Shown: positions 1-7,193, numbered from the stretch's first letter. The stretch: DNA of 18,192 nucleotides from an uncultured Oscillospiraceae bacterium (GCA_944385645.1 CALWYA010000010.1:1-18192); one strand, 5' to 3'. Translations and numbers: made by a program. Notes: a model not told the origin generated them from the sequence alone.

Positions 1-122
1 GGGGTGTTCCAGATGGCCTGGGGGTCCGGGCGGACCAGCAGCTGGTCCCCCCACCGCTCCAGCTTCTCCCCCCGGGAACAGTCCAGGAGTTCATAGTCCT
101 TCCACTGGTCGGCGCGCCACAC
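1..122 (-). CDS. RlmI-like class I SAM-dependent RNA methyltransferase, N-terminal fragment
   Basis: Only the first 40 codons lie in the window; the gene runs off the left edge. The reading frame gives VWRADQWKDYELLDCSRG, then GEKLERWGDQLLVRPDPQAIW. This pattern (DYELLD, G-x-K-LERWG, LVRPDPQ-x-IW) opens a Clostridia family of SAM-dependent methyltransferases related to 23S rRNA m5C methyltransferase RlmI; family assignment is from recall. The SAM-binding domain itself is not visible. I chose the GTG at 122 because AGAGGGGGG sits six bases upstream on the minus strand; an in-frame GTG at 140 would place that purine tract inside the gene. A good promoter at 160-189 drives it. Family call is moderately sure, exact substrate unknown. 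Confidence 0.6.
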   Translation of the reverse strand, partial: MWRADQWKDYELLDCSRGEKLERWGDQLLVRPDPQAIWNT

Positions 123-159
123 GGCGGACCCCCCTCTCACGTCCAGAATAAACTACGAT

Positions 160-189
160 AGTATATCATCCCCCGGCCCCTTCCGTCAA
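160..189 (-). promoter_or_regulatory. Sigma-A-type promoter for the methyltransferase gene
   Basis: On the minus strand TTGACG (184-189) and TATACT (160-165) are separated by 18 bases, close to the housekeeping consensus. The start codon at 122 lies about 38 bases downstream of the -10 box. Confidence 0.65.
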
Positions 190-204
190 TGAAATCCGGG
201 GAAG

Positions 205-236
205 TTTCCCGGAATTTTCGGGGAATTTCCGGGAAA
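205..236. promoter_or_regulatory. Palindromic region between two divergent promoters, possible operator
   Basis: TTTCCCGGAA (205-214) and TTCCGGGAAA (227-236) form a perfect 10-bp inverted repeat with a 12-base centre, midway between the two divergent promoters. An operator role is inference; no cognate regulator gene is nearby. Confidence 0.3.
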
Positions 237-249
237 GGGGAGAAGTGGA

Positions 250-278
250 TTGCCAGAGCGGCCAACTTGTGATAAAAT
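250..278 (+). promoter_or_regulatory. Sigma-A-type promoter for the DivIVA-like gene
   Basis: TTGCCA (250-255) and TAAAAT (273-278) are spaced by 17 bases, 73 bases before the start codon at 351. Confidence 0.6.
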
Positions 279-350
279 ACCGGAAAAAGCGACACAGAGC
301 CGGCCCGGCCGGCGAGAACAGCGGCCCGTGGGCCGAGTGAGGTGCACAGT

Positions 351-1070
351 ATGGATCATCCCTTTCGTACCGCCGTGTTCGGCGGCTTTCAGCGCGAGGA
401 TGTGCTGAACTATCTGGCCGAGCAGGCCAGACAGAGCCAGCAGCAGCGGGAAGAGCTGGAGCGCCGGCTGGACGAGCAGAAGCAGGAGACGGAGAGCGCC
501 GTCCGCCAGGCGGAGGCCCTGAGCAGCCAGCTGGAGCAGCAGCGGGCGGAGTGCGGACAGCTCCGGGAGGAGCGGGAGGCGCTGACGGGCCAGCTGGAGC
601 AGGCCAACCGGGACCTGTCCGCCAGCCGGACCCAGTGCAGCCAGGCCGGCCGTGAGCTGGAGGAGCTGCGGAAGGAGCGGGACGAGCTCCAGGCCCGGCT
701 GGACGCCCTGACCCCCGGGGCCCAGGCCTATGAGCAGCTGAAGGACCGCACCGCCGGGGTGGAGCTGGAGGCCCACCGCCGGGCCCAGGCCATCCAGGAG
801 CAGGCCCGGGAGGAGGCGGCCCAGCTCCACCGGCAGGTGGAGCAGTGGGTTCAGGGGGTGGAGCGGGCCTATGACGGCCTGCGCACCCAGGTGGAGACCA
901 CCGCCGCCCACGCCGCCCGGGAGCTGCGCCAGGCCAACGACCACCTGGAGCGGGCCTGCGCCCAGATGGAGGAGCAGGAGGAGGCCCTGGCCGCCCTGCG
1001 CCGGGCCTACGGGGCCGGGGAGGGCGCCCCCAAGGTGGAGCCCCCCATGCCCATCCCCGAGGGAGAATAA
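351..1070 (+). CDS. DivIVA-like coiled-coil protein
   Basis: The 239-residue protein starts MDHPFRTAVFGGFQREDVLN, matching the DivIVA N-terminal pattern (F-x5-GY/F-x2-EDV-x2-YL/FL), which in the family binds negatively curved membrane at septa and poles. Residues about 20-130 are a Gln/Glu/Arg-rich coiled coil. A second helical stretch (VELEAHRRAQAIQEQAREEA) resembles the second DivIVA coiled-coil block. The tail is short and Pro-rich. No membrane segment or signal peptide is seen. The ATG at 351 is preferred over the GTG at 342 because GAGG lies 8 bases upstream and residues after this ATG match the family start. It has its own promoter and terminator, so it is probably monocistronic. A role in division or cell-wall placement is inferred from the fold; confidence in the exact role is low. 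Confidence 0.72.
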   Translation: MDHPFRTAVFGGFQREDVLNYLAEQARQSQQQREELERRLDEQKQETESAVRQAEALSSQLEQQRAECGQLREEREALTGQLEQANRDLSASRTQCSQAGRELEELRKERDELQARLDALTPGAQAYEQLKDRTAGVELEAHRRAQAIQEQAREEAAQLHRQVEQWVQGVERAYDGLRTQVETTAAHAARELRQANDHLERACAQMEEQEEALAALRRAYGAGEGAPKVEPPMPIPEGE

Positions 1071-1078
1071 GAGACGTC

Positions 1079-1114
1079 CGGACGCCGGCCCTGTGGCCGG
1101 CGTCCGCGCTTTCT
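1079..1114 (+). terminator. Rho-independent terminator of the DivIVA-like gene
   Basis: GGACGCCGGCC (1080-1090) pairs perfectly with GGCCGGCGTCC (1095-1105) around a CTGT loop, followed by GCGCTTTCT. It begins ten bases after the stop codon. The T tract is short. Confidence 0.65.
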
Positions 1115-1270
1115 GTGCGGGCCATGCGCACGCTGAGGTGACCGCGCGCCGCGAAATACCCCCCGTTGGGGCGGCAAATGGCCCGCCTGCGGGCCGATGA
1201 GGACATCGGTCCCTACGAGGATGGACGGTCCTGTATTGCCGTAAGGGCGCCCAATGTGCGCCCGGCCTTG

Positions 1271-1316
1271 GCTCCCCCCTTGCGGGGGAGCTGTCGAGCG
1301 AAGCGAGACTGAGGGG
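1271..1316 (+). repeat. Two-hairpin dispersed repeat, copy A
   Basis: GCTCCCCC (1271-1278) pairs with GGGGGAGC (1284-1291). This is followed by TGTCGAGCGAAGCGAGACTG, whose arms GTC..GAC enclose a second small helix, and by a G run. The same 22-base core recurs at 9140-9161, and related copies lie at 7246-7294, 7302-7352 and 8961-9002. Confidence 0.6.
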
Positions 1317-1505
1317 GGCGCCGACCTCCCCACACCACCCGCCCCCTCCGTTACCGCCTGCGGCGGCGCCACCTAAGAGCCGCCGCTTTGCGGCGGTTGG
1401 CCTCGAAACGCGCCTGCGGGTGCAGTCTTGGCCCTTTGGGCCAATTCACCTTCTCGCGCGCCACGGAATACGCACCATGTAGGGCGGGGGCTTTCCCCCG
1501 CCGAC

Positions 1506-1605
1506 CCGTCATTCCGAGGCCCCGGAGGGGCCGCGGGAATCCGTTCCCCTTCCCCGAAGGATACGGATTGCCGCGTCGGGCCTGCGGCCCTCCTCGCAAT
1601 GACGG
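1506..1605. repeat. ~100-bp dispersed repeat, copy 1 (CGTCATTNCGAG ends)
   Basis: The element begins CCGTCATTCCGAGG and ends CTCGCAATGACGG, so its ends are imperfect inverted repeats. A second copy is at 8791-8888 in the same orientation. Both contain GGGGCCG..GG near the left end and a matching right half (GCCGCGTCGGGCCTG then GGCCCTCCTCGCAATGACGG). Size and terminal inversion recall a MITE or foldback repeat; no target-site duplication could be established. Confidence 0.65.
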
Positions 1606-1640
1606 ATCATGGACCGGTATTTTTGCGGGCCGCCCGCCCC

Positions 1641-1676
1641 AATAAAAAACCAGGGCCGCCCGGCGGGCGGCCCTGG
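1641..1676 (-). terminator. Strong intrinsic terminator of the hydrogenase gene
   Basis: A GC-rich hairpin (1650-1676, CCAGGGCCGCCC pairing with GGGCGGCCCTGG) is followed on the minus strand by TTTTTTATT. It lies 23 bases past the hydrogenase stop codon. Confidence 0.85.
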
Positions 1677-1699
1677 AGATACCGAATATGATGTGGAAT

Positions 1700-3145
1700 T
1701 TATTTGCCGGCGGGGATAGTCCCCTCGGCGGCCTGGACGGCGGCCAGCACACCCCGGCCCTCGGCCTCCTTGGCGTGCTTCTCCACGTCCATCCTGTTCC
1801 GGGGGCTGCGCACCAGACAGCCGGCCCCCTGGACGCACCCGCCCTCGCAGGCCATGCCCTCGATGAAGTTGGCCTCCAGCCGGCCGGCCTTCAGCTTGAG
1901 CAGGGCGGCCTCGCACTCGGCGATGCCGCTGCAGGGCAGGGCCTTCAGCTCGAACTCCTTGTCCTGGCCCCGCTCCTGGAGGGCGGCGGCCACCGCCTGG
2001 GCCACGCCGCCGCTGCGGGCGAAGTTGCGGCCGAAGGGGCTGGCCTCGTCCAGGGGCTCCTCCTCCAGGAGGGTGGGGTCGATGTTCCGGGAGTCGAACA
2101 GGGCCAGCAGCTCCTCATAGGTGAGGGCGCAGTCGATGGCGTTCATGGTGCGGCCCAGCTGGAACTCCTTCTTCTTGGCCACGCAGGGGCCGATGAAGAT
2201 GACCTTGGCGTCGGGGTCCTTCTCCTTCAGGTGCAGGCCGATCATCACCATAGGGGAGGGGGTGTGGGAGACATATTTCTCCATGTCCGGGTGCTTCTTC
2301 TTCACGAAGCCCACGAAGCCGGGGCAGCAGGAGGAGGTGAGTACCCCCCGCTCCACCAGCTCCTCCGACTCGTGGTCGGCCACCATGTCGGCCCCCAGGG
2401 CCACCTCGGCCACCCCGCAGAAGCCCAGCTTCTTCAGTCCGGCCACCACCTGTCCGTAGGTGGCGGGGGCGAACTGGCCGGCGATGGAGGGGGCGATGAC
2501 GGCGTAGGTCTTATAACCCCAGTGCTCGCCGCCCCGGATCATCTGGATGGCGTCCACGATCCAGGACTTGTCCTGGATGGCCCCGAAGGGGCACTGGTAC
2601 ACGCAGCTGCCGCAGGAGATGCACTTGTTGATGTCGATAAAGGCCTTCTTGTCTGGGCCCATGGAGATGGCCTTCACCGGGCAGCCCTTCTCGCAGGGCC
2701 GCTGGGTCTTGACGATGGCGCTGTACTGACAGGCGCTGACGCACCGGCCGCAGGTGATGCACTTGTCGTGGTCGATGTGGGCCCGGTGGTTGACAATGGT
2801 GATGGCGTCCTTGGGGCAGGAGTTGACGCACCGGGTGGCCAGACAGCCCCGGCAGGAGTCGCCCACGGTGATCTCGGTGACCGGGCACTCGTCGCAGGCG
2901 ATGGGCAGCACCTCCACCACGCTGGGGTTGGTCTTGTCCCCGCCCATGGCCAGCTTCACCCGGCTGTTGATGATGGCCCGCTCCTTGTAGATGCAGCAGC
3001 GCAGGCTGGCGGTGGGGCCGGGGATGATCTTCTCAGGCACGTCCAGGATGCCGGTCTGGAGCCGGTCCTCCCAGGCCAGACGGGCCACCTCGGTGAGCAC
3101 CTGGGTCTTCAGCTCCTGAATTTTTGTCTCGAAAACATGTTCCAT
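1700..3145 (-). CDS. Monomeric [FeFe] hydrogenase, group B-like
   Basis: The 481-residue protein should interconvert protons and H2 with ferredoxin as the likely partner; it is predicted cytoplasmic, with no signal peptide. Cysteine sets for [4Fe-4S] clusters are visible: CRGCLATRCVNSCP (98-111), CITCGRCVSAC (129-139), the pair CEKGCP (151-156), and CISCGSCVYQCP (175-186), enough for about three clusters. The H-cluster domain follows: L1 is SSCCPGF (271-277), L2 is GPCVAKKKE (319-327), and L3 is EGMACEGGCVQGAG (429-442). All four H-cluster cysteines (274, 321, 433, 437) and the proton-relay Cys273 are present. L1 has Phe where group A has Trp, L2 lacks the Met of MPC, and L3 lacks GGGQP; these point to group B by recall of the family. 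GGAGGAGG precedes the ATG. It is monocistronic, with its own promoter (3228-3257) and terminator. No hydE/F/G maturase or electron-transfer subunit is in view. Confidence 0.9.
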   Translation of the reverse strand: MEHVFETKIQELKTQVLTEVARLAWEDRLQTGILDVPEKIIPGPTASLRCCIYKERAIINSRVKLAMGGDKTNPSVVEVLPIACDECPVTEITVGDSCRGCLATRCVNSCPKDAITIVNHRAHIDHDKCITCGRCVSACQYSAIVKTQRPCEKGCPVKAISMGPDKKAFIDINKCISCGSCVYQCPFGAIQDKSWIVDAIQMIRGGEHWGYKTYAVIAPSIAGQFAPATYGQVVAGLKKLGFCGVAEVALGADMVADHESEELVERGVLTSSCCPGFVGFVKKKHPDMEKYVSHTPSPMVMIGLHLKEKDPDAKVIFIGPCVAKKKEFQLGRTMNAIDCALTYEELLALFDSRNIDPTLLEEEPLDEASPFGRNFARSGGVAQAVAAALQERGQDKEFELKALPCSGIAECEAALLKLKAGRLEANFIEGMACEGGCVQGAGCLVRSPRNRMDVEKHAKEAEGRGVLAAVQAAEGTIPAGK

Positions 3146-3227
3146 GGCTTCTTCCTCCTCCGGTGGATCCGGACCCGGGCTCCCTCCCCGGGCCGGGCGG
3201 TGTGCGGAAAGTCACTCTCTCAGCCCC

Positions 3228-3257
3228 ATTCTACCTTGGCCCGGCCCTGTCTGTCAA
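3228..3257 (-). promoter_or_regulatory. Sigma-A-type promoter of the hydrogenase gene
   Basis: Minus strand TTGACA (3252-3257) and TAGAAT (3228-3233) are 18 bases apart. The untranslated leader is about 75 bases. Confidence 0.7.
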
Positions 3258-3379
3258 CCTGCATTTTCCACCATTCCGACGGATTTTACCGGCCCCTCTT
3301 CCGCCGGTCCCACAGTTTCACCGCCGGGGCGGCCGGCGCATAGGCTGGGGCACCAAGCTGTTGATACGGAGGGTCGCCT

Positions 3380-4465
3380 ATGACTGCTTATCCGAAGATC
3401 CAATACTTCCTGGGGGCCAACGCCCCCACGGGTTTTTACTCCCTGTACGACCAGCTCCTGCCCCTGGAGCGGGCCCGGGCGGTGTACATCCTGAAGGGCG
3501 GGCCGGGCTGCGGCAAGTCCACCCTCATGCGCCGGGTGGCCGGCTGGGCGGAGGAGGCGGGGCTGGAGACGGAGTATATCCTGTGCTCCGGGGACCCGGA
3601 CTCCCTGGACGCCCTGGTGCTGCCCGCCCTGGGGGTCGCCCTGGTGGACGGCACGGCGCCCCACGTGGTGGAGCCCCGGTGCCCCGGGGCGGTGGAGCGG
3701 TATGTGAACCTGGGGGACTGCTATGACGCCGCCGCCCTGCGCCCCCTGCGGGGGGAGCTGACCGGCTGTATGGCGGGGTACAAGGGGTGCTATCAGCGGG
3801 CCTACCGCTGTCTGGGGGCGGCGGCGGAGATCTGGGAGGACCAGCGCTCCGCTCTGCTCACCGACGCCCTGGTCCAGAAGCTGGAGCGCCGGGCCCGGGG
3901 CATCCTCCGGCGGGAGGTCCCCCGGCGGAAGGGGGCGGAACCGGGACAGGTCAAGCAGCGGTTCCTAGGGGCGGTGACCCACCGGGGGCGGCTGACCCTG
4001 TACGGCACCGCCCTGGCCCAGTGCGGGAAGGTCTATGAGCTGGCCGACGGTTGCGGCCTGGCCCACGAGCTGCTCCTGCCCCTGCTCACCGGGGCCGCGG
4101 CGGCGGGGTGGGACGCGGTGGCCTGCCCCGACCCCATGGCCCCCCAGCGGCTGGCCCACCTGCTGCTCCCAGGCCTGGGGCTGGCCTTCCTGTCCACCGG
4201 GAAGGACCGCCTCCTGCCCGTCCGGCCCTACCGCCGGGTGCGGCTGGACGCGGCCACCGACGGGGAGGTGCTGCGGCGGAACCGGCCCCGGCTGCGCTTT
4301 GCCAAAAAGGTGTCCGCCGCCCTGGAGGGAGAGGCGGTGGCCTCTCTGGCCCGGGCCAAGGCCATGCACGACGACCTGGAGCGGCTGTACAATCCCCATG
4401 TGGACTTCGGCCGGGTGGAGGAGCTGGCCCGGGAGGTGTGGGAGGACATCCAAAGCCTGGAGTGA
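3380..4465 (+). CDS. PRK06851-like P-loop ATPase with duplicated domain
   Basis: The 361-residue protein has a clear Walker A, GGPGCGKST, at residues 40-48, preceded by a beta strand (AVYILK). The second half repeats the architecture: GAVTHRGRLTLYGTAL leads into KVYELADGCGLAHELLL, where a second P-loop would fall but the GKS/T is gone. The strings DPDSLDALVLPALGVALVD and DPMAPQRLAHLLLPGLGLAF are recognisably the same segment in each half. This layout matches the uncharacterised family I recall as PRK06851, about 360-380 residues and common in spore-forming Firmicutes; biochemical function is unknown. GGAGGG stands eight bases before the ATG. It is divergent from the hydrogenase and separated from the next gene by 690 bp of repeats, so it is probably a single-gene unit. 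Confidence 0.72.
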   Translation: MTAYPKIQYFLGANAPTGFYSLYDQLLPLERARAVYILKGGPGCGKSTLMRRVAGWAEEAGLETEYILCSGDPDSLDALVLPALGVALVDGTAPHVVEPRCPGAVERYVNLGDCYDAAALRPLRGELTGCMAGYKGCYQRAYRCLGAAAEIWEDQRSALLTDALVQKLERRARGILRREVPRRKGAEPGQVKQRFLGAVTHRGRLTLYGTALAQCGKVYELADGCGLAHELLLPLLTGAAAAGWDAVACPDPMAPQRLAHLLLPGLGLAFLSTGKDRLLPVRPYRRVRLDAATDGEVLRRNRPRLRFAKKVSAALEGEAVASLARAKAMHDDLERLYNPHVDFGRVEELAREVWEDIQSLE

Positions 4466-4602
4466 GCGGGGAGGGGGCGGCCAAAGGCCGCCCCTACAAA
4501 AAATTTGATGCGTTGACGCCTGTAGGGGCCGCCGCCTTCGGCGGCCCTTATTCCTTCAGAGAGATTTCGCCGCCTGCGGGCGGGACGGAGGATGGGGATA
4601 TT

Positions 4603-4681
4603 TCGCCGCCCCGGCGGCGACCCACTTTGTCTACAGCGACAAAGTGGGCAAAACGCCGTTTAGAAACCTGCGGTTTCTAAA
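4603..4681. repeat. Cluster of three perfect hairpins
   Basis: TCGCCGCC/GGCGGCGA (4603-4620), CCCACTTTGTC/GACAAAGTGGG (4621-4631 with 4638-4648, 11 bp) and TTTAGAAACC/GGTTTCTAAA (4659-4668 with 4672-4681, 10 bp, TGC loop) follow one another nearly without gaps. None is followed by a T tract in either direction, so they are not obvious terminators. A similar cluster lies at 14193-14354. Confidence 0.6.
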
Positions 4682-4863
4682 AATTTCCCTTCGGAAACCT
4701 CTGGCTCTTACCTGCGCGTTCCATCCGGCGCGCGGGTGCAAGCTTAAAGGCCGATTGCTTCCCCGCCTGCTACCGCTCGTGGTCTAAAATCTGCTTTTGT
4801 TGCGCTGACTTGTTTATTCTGCGCGCCTACGGGGTTCCCTCAGAAACGGCGGGCGGCCACATG

Positions 4864-4976
4864 GGGCCGCCCCTACGATGATAGCGGGGCGTTGTTGTCC
4901 GTAGGGGCGGACCTGTGTGTCCGCCCTCCTGTTCTGGGCGCACACATAGGTGCGCCCCTACAAAAAGGCTCCCCCC
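4864..4976 (-). repeat. ~110-bp long inverted repeat, left copy
   Basis: The reverse complement of this stretch is nearly identical to 7344-7454. Both carry two nested GTAGGGGC hairpins (a GTAGGGGCGCAC unit and a GGGCGGACACACAGGTCCGC unit) and the linker GGACAACAACGCCCCGC. The two copies face each other around the metallophosphoesterase/DUF2156 gene pair. The only differences noted by eye are a few substitutions and short indels. Confidence 0.75.
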
Positions 4977-5003
4977 AAGAGGAAGGGTGGGGGCGGGCTG
5001 GCC

Positions 5004-5088
5004 CTCTAAATTCTCAATTTTCAATTCCTAATTCCTAACTCCTCATTCCTAATTCATTCTGCATTCTGCATTTCTCCATTCTGCATTC
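5004..5088. repeat. Heptanucleotide satellite upstream of the metallophosphoesterase promoter
   Basis: On the minus strand the tract reads as degenerate 7-mers: GAATGCA and GAATGGA first, then GAATTAG, GAATGAG, GAGTTAG, GAATTAG, GAATTGA, AAATTGA. One unit has an extra base. It stops two bases before the -35 box at 5091. Its AT content is far above its surroundings. Confidence 0.7.
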
Positions 5089-5090
5089 CC

Positions 5091-5119
5091 TTGCAATCCC
5101 CGCGCCCCTGTGGTATCAT
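5091..5119 (+). promoter_or_regulatory. Sigma-A-type promoter of the metallophosphoesterase/DUF2156 unit
   Basis: TTGCAA (5091-5096) and TATCAT (5114-5119) are 17 bases apart, 35 bases before the ATG at 5154. Confidence 0.6.
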
Positions 5120-5153
5120 GCTGGAGGAAAACCCCAGGAGAGGAGGATGTCCC

Positions 5154-6251
5154 ATGGACCGCGCCGTTGTCGTTCACCCCACGTTCCCCCCGGACCGGCG
5201 CGTCCTCGCCGTCAGCGACATCCACGGCAACCTCCCTTTCTTCGACGCCCTGCTGGACAAGGCCGCCTTCACCCGGGAGGACATCCTGGTGCTGGACGGG
5301 GACATGCTGGAGAAGGGGCGGGACAGCCTGGCCCTCCTGCGGCGGATCATGGACCTGTGCCGCACCCACACGGTGTACCCCGTCTGCGGCAACTGCGACG
5401 GGCTGGTGCTCAACTTCTTCGAGACCGACCGGCTGGACGGGCGATTCTACGCCTCCTACCTGCCCCAGCACCCGGAGTCCGTCCTGCGGCAGCTGGCCCG
5501 GGAGGGGGGCTTCGAGCAGACGGAGGACCTGCCCCGGCTGCGGGAGGACCTGCGCGCCGCCTATCCGGAAATCTGGGCCTGGCTGCGGGCCCTGCCCACC
5601 GTCCTGGAGACCGAGCACCTGGTGTTCGTCCACGGGGGCGTCCCGGCCCTGGACCACATGGAGGAGCTGGAGCGGTGGCGGTGCATGAAGAACGACGACT
5701 TTCTGGGCCAGGGGCACAGCTTTGCCAAGTGGGTCGTCGTGGGCCACTGGCCGGTCACCCTCTACCGGCCGGACGTCCCCTCCGCCGCCCCCATGATCCT
5801 CCGGGACCGGAAGATCGTCTCCATCGACGGGGGCTGCGTCCTGAAGGCGGACGGACAGCTCAACGCCCTGATCATCCCCGGGGAGGGCTCGGAGGACTTC
5901 TCCTGGACCGCCTGGGACGGCCTGCCCACAGCGGTGGCCCTGGACCCCCAGGAGGCCAGCGCGGACCCGGTGAACATCCGCTGGGGCCGCTCCGCCCTGG
6001 AGGTGCTGGAGCCGGGGGAGGAGACCACCCTGTGCCGCCACTTGGAGACCGGCCGGGTGCTGCCCATTTTGAACCAGTATCTGCGCCGCCGGAGCGACGG
6101 CACCTGGTGGTGCGAGGACTCCACCGACTACGCCCTGCCCGTCTCCCCCGGAGACCGGCTGCACGTGGTGGCCAGAATCAAGGGCGGCGCCCTGTGCAAA
6201 AAAGCGGGGGCCACCGGCTGGTATTACGGGCGGCTGCGGGACATCCTATGA
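5154..6251 (+). CDS. Calcineurin-like metallophosphoesterase
   Basis: The 365-residue protein shows the ordered dimetal phosphoesterase motifs: SDIHGN (D22, H24), LDGDMLEKG (G49-D50), GNCD (79-82), VHGG (H160) and VGHWP (G197-H198). The usual GNHD His is Cys here, as also occurs in YfcE-type enzymes. The C-terminal third (about 235-365) has no recognised domain; its last 50 residues look like a small beta-rich add-on. Substrate is unknown; Ser/Thr-phosphoprotein, nucleotide or phosphodiester substrates are all possible. It is predicted cytoplasmic. I rejected a longer frame opening at 5091, because AGGAGAGGAGG lies seven bases before the ATG at 5154 and the promoter overlaps the longer version. 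The DUF2156 gene follows after 39 bases and is probably co-transcribed. Confidence 0.82.
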   Translation: MDRAVVVHPTFPPDRRVLAVSDIHGNLPFFDALLDKAAFTREDILVLDGDMLEKGRDSLALLRRIMDLCRTHTVYPVCGNCDGLVLNFFETDRLDGRFYASYLPQHPESVLRQLAREGGFEQTEDLPRLREDLRAAYPEIWAWLRALPTVLETEHLVFVHGGVPALDHMEELERWRCMKNDDFLGQGHSFAKWVVVGHWPVTLYRPDVPSAAPMILRDRKIVSIDGGCVLKADGQLNALIIPGEGSEDFSWTAWDGLPTAVALDPQEASADPVNIRWGRSALEVLEPGEETTLCRHLETGRVLPILNQYLRRRSDGTWWCEDSTDYALPVSPGDRLHVVARIKGGALCKKAGATGWYYGRLRDIL

Positions 6252-6290
6252 GAAGCCCCGAAACACTACAAAAGAACAAGGAACGATAGT

Positions 6291-7193
6291 ATGCTGGAAT
6301 TCCATCCCCTGACCCTGGAGGACCTGCCCCGTCTGCGGCAGTTCTTCGGCTATAACAGCGGCCGCATCTGCGACACCACCCCCGGCGCCGTCTTCATCTG
6401 GCGGGATATGTACAAGACCGAGTGGGCGGTGTACGACGGCTCCCTCTATTTCAAAGTGAACTACCCCGGCCTGGGGGAGACCTTCCCCCTTCCCCTGGGG
6501 GGCGGGCGCACCGAGCACTTTACCCAGATCGCCGAATACTGCTGCGCCCACCATATGCCCATCTCCTTCGTCCCCGTGCCCAAGGATGAGCTGGACCGGC
6601 TCCAGGACTTTTTCCCCAACAGCGCCGCTGTGGCGGTGCGGGACAGCTTCGACTACCTGTACCGGGCGGAGGACCTGAAATTTTTCAAGGGGAAGAAACT
6701 CAGCGGCCAGCGCAACCACGTGAACAAGTTCCTGAAGACCTACGGAAACTGGCTCTTCCGGCCCATCGGACAGGAGGACATCCCCCAGGTGAAGGACTTC
6801 CTGGACCGGTACGCCCGGCAGTGGGACAAGGCGGCCCCCTCCTTCCACGAGGACATTGCCAAAACCCACGAGGTGCTGGACCACTACGCCACCTATGACT
6901 TCCTGGGTGGGATGCTCCTGGTGGACGGGCAGGTGGTGGGCTTCTCCATGGGGGAGATTGTGGGGGATACCCTGTTCAACCACATCGAGAAGGCCGACCG
7001 CGACTATGAGGGCTGCTATCAGATGCTGGTGTCTCAGTACGCCCAGCATTTCGCCCACGAGGGGGTTCACTTCATCAACCGGGAGGACGACGCCGGCGAC
7101 CCCGGCCTGCGCACCAGCAAGCTGCGCTATCAGCCGGTGGCCCTGCTGGAGAAGTACACCGTCACCGTGGAGGAGCCCTGCGCCTACTGCTGA
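6291..7193 (+). CDS. DUF2156 domain protein (GNAT-fold, phosphatidylglycerol lysyltransferase-like)
   Basis: The 300-residue protein opens MLEFHPLTLEDLPRLRQFF and continues AVFIWRDMYKTEW, the usual start of DUF2156 proteins. The C-terminal half holds a GNAT-like acyl-transfer region (GKKLSGQRNHVNKFLKTYG, then GGMLLVDGQVVGFSMGE, then HIEKADRDYEGCYQMLVSQY and FINREDDAGDPGLRTSKLRY). In the wider superfamily (MprF C-terminal domain, FemX-like enzymes) this fold moves aminoacyl groups from tRNA to lipid or peptide acceptors. No membrane helices are present, so it is a soluble stand-alone version and its acceptor is unknown. AAGGA sits seven bases before the ATG. It probably shares a transcript with the metallophosphoesterase. 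Confidence 0.8.
   Translation: MLEFHPLTLEDLPRLRQFFGYNSGRICDTTPGAVFIWRDMYKTEWAVYDGSLYFKVNYPGLGETFPLPLGGGRTEHFTQIAEYCCAHHMPISFVPVPKDELDRLQDFFPNSAAVAVRDSFDYLYRAEDLKFFKGKKLSGQRNHVNKFLKTYGNWLFRPIGQEDIPQVKDFLDRYARQWDKAAPSFHEDIAKTHEVLDHYATYDFLGGMLLVDGQVVGFSMGEIVGDTLFNHIEKADRDYEGCYQMLVSQYAQHFAHEGVHFINREDDAGDPGLRTSKLRYQPVALLEKYTVTVEEPCAYC

Larger units (their letters stand above)
1115..1640. other. Gene-free interval with repeat elements
   Basis: No credible coding sequence is seen between the DivIVA-like gene and the hydrogenase terminator. The interval holds a two-hairpin repeat copy (1271-1316), a short GCCGCCGC/GCGGCGGT-type hairpin near 1377-1400 and a roughly 100-bp dispersed repeat (1506-1605). 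Overlapping open frames on both strands here are low-complexity Pro/Arg/Gly strings without a ribosome binding site. Confidence 0.6.
4466..5090. other. Gene-free, repeat-filled interval
   Basis: No gene is supported here. The stretch contains, in order: a GGGGCGGCC/GGCCGCCCC hairpin (4477-4499) and a GCCGCC/GGCGGC hairpin (about 4522-4549); a cluster of perfect hairpins (4603-4681); a low-information region (about 4690-4845); a long inverted-repeat copy (4864-4976); and a heptanucleotide satellite (5004-5088). The next promoter starts at 5091. Confidence 0.65.

Noticed and set aside
342..350. GTG start for the DivIVA-like gene
   Set aside because: It lies within the likely ribosome binding site of the ATG at 351 and adds only MHS.
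1688..3343. 551-residue plus-strand open frame over the hydrogenase
   Set aside because: It is the antisense shadow of the hydrogenase gene in GC-rich DNA: low-complexity Gly/Leu/His/Val protein, no family motif, while the minus strand has all H-cluster motifs and a strong ribosome binding site.
4690..4845. Remnant gene or small RNA
   Set aside because: No coding frame with a start signal, promoter or terminator could be made out; only scattered short palindromes are present.
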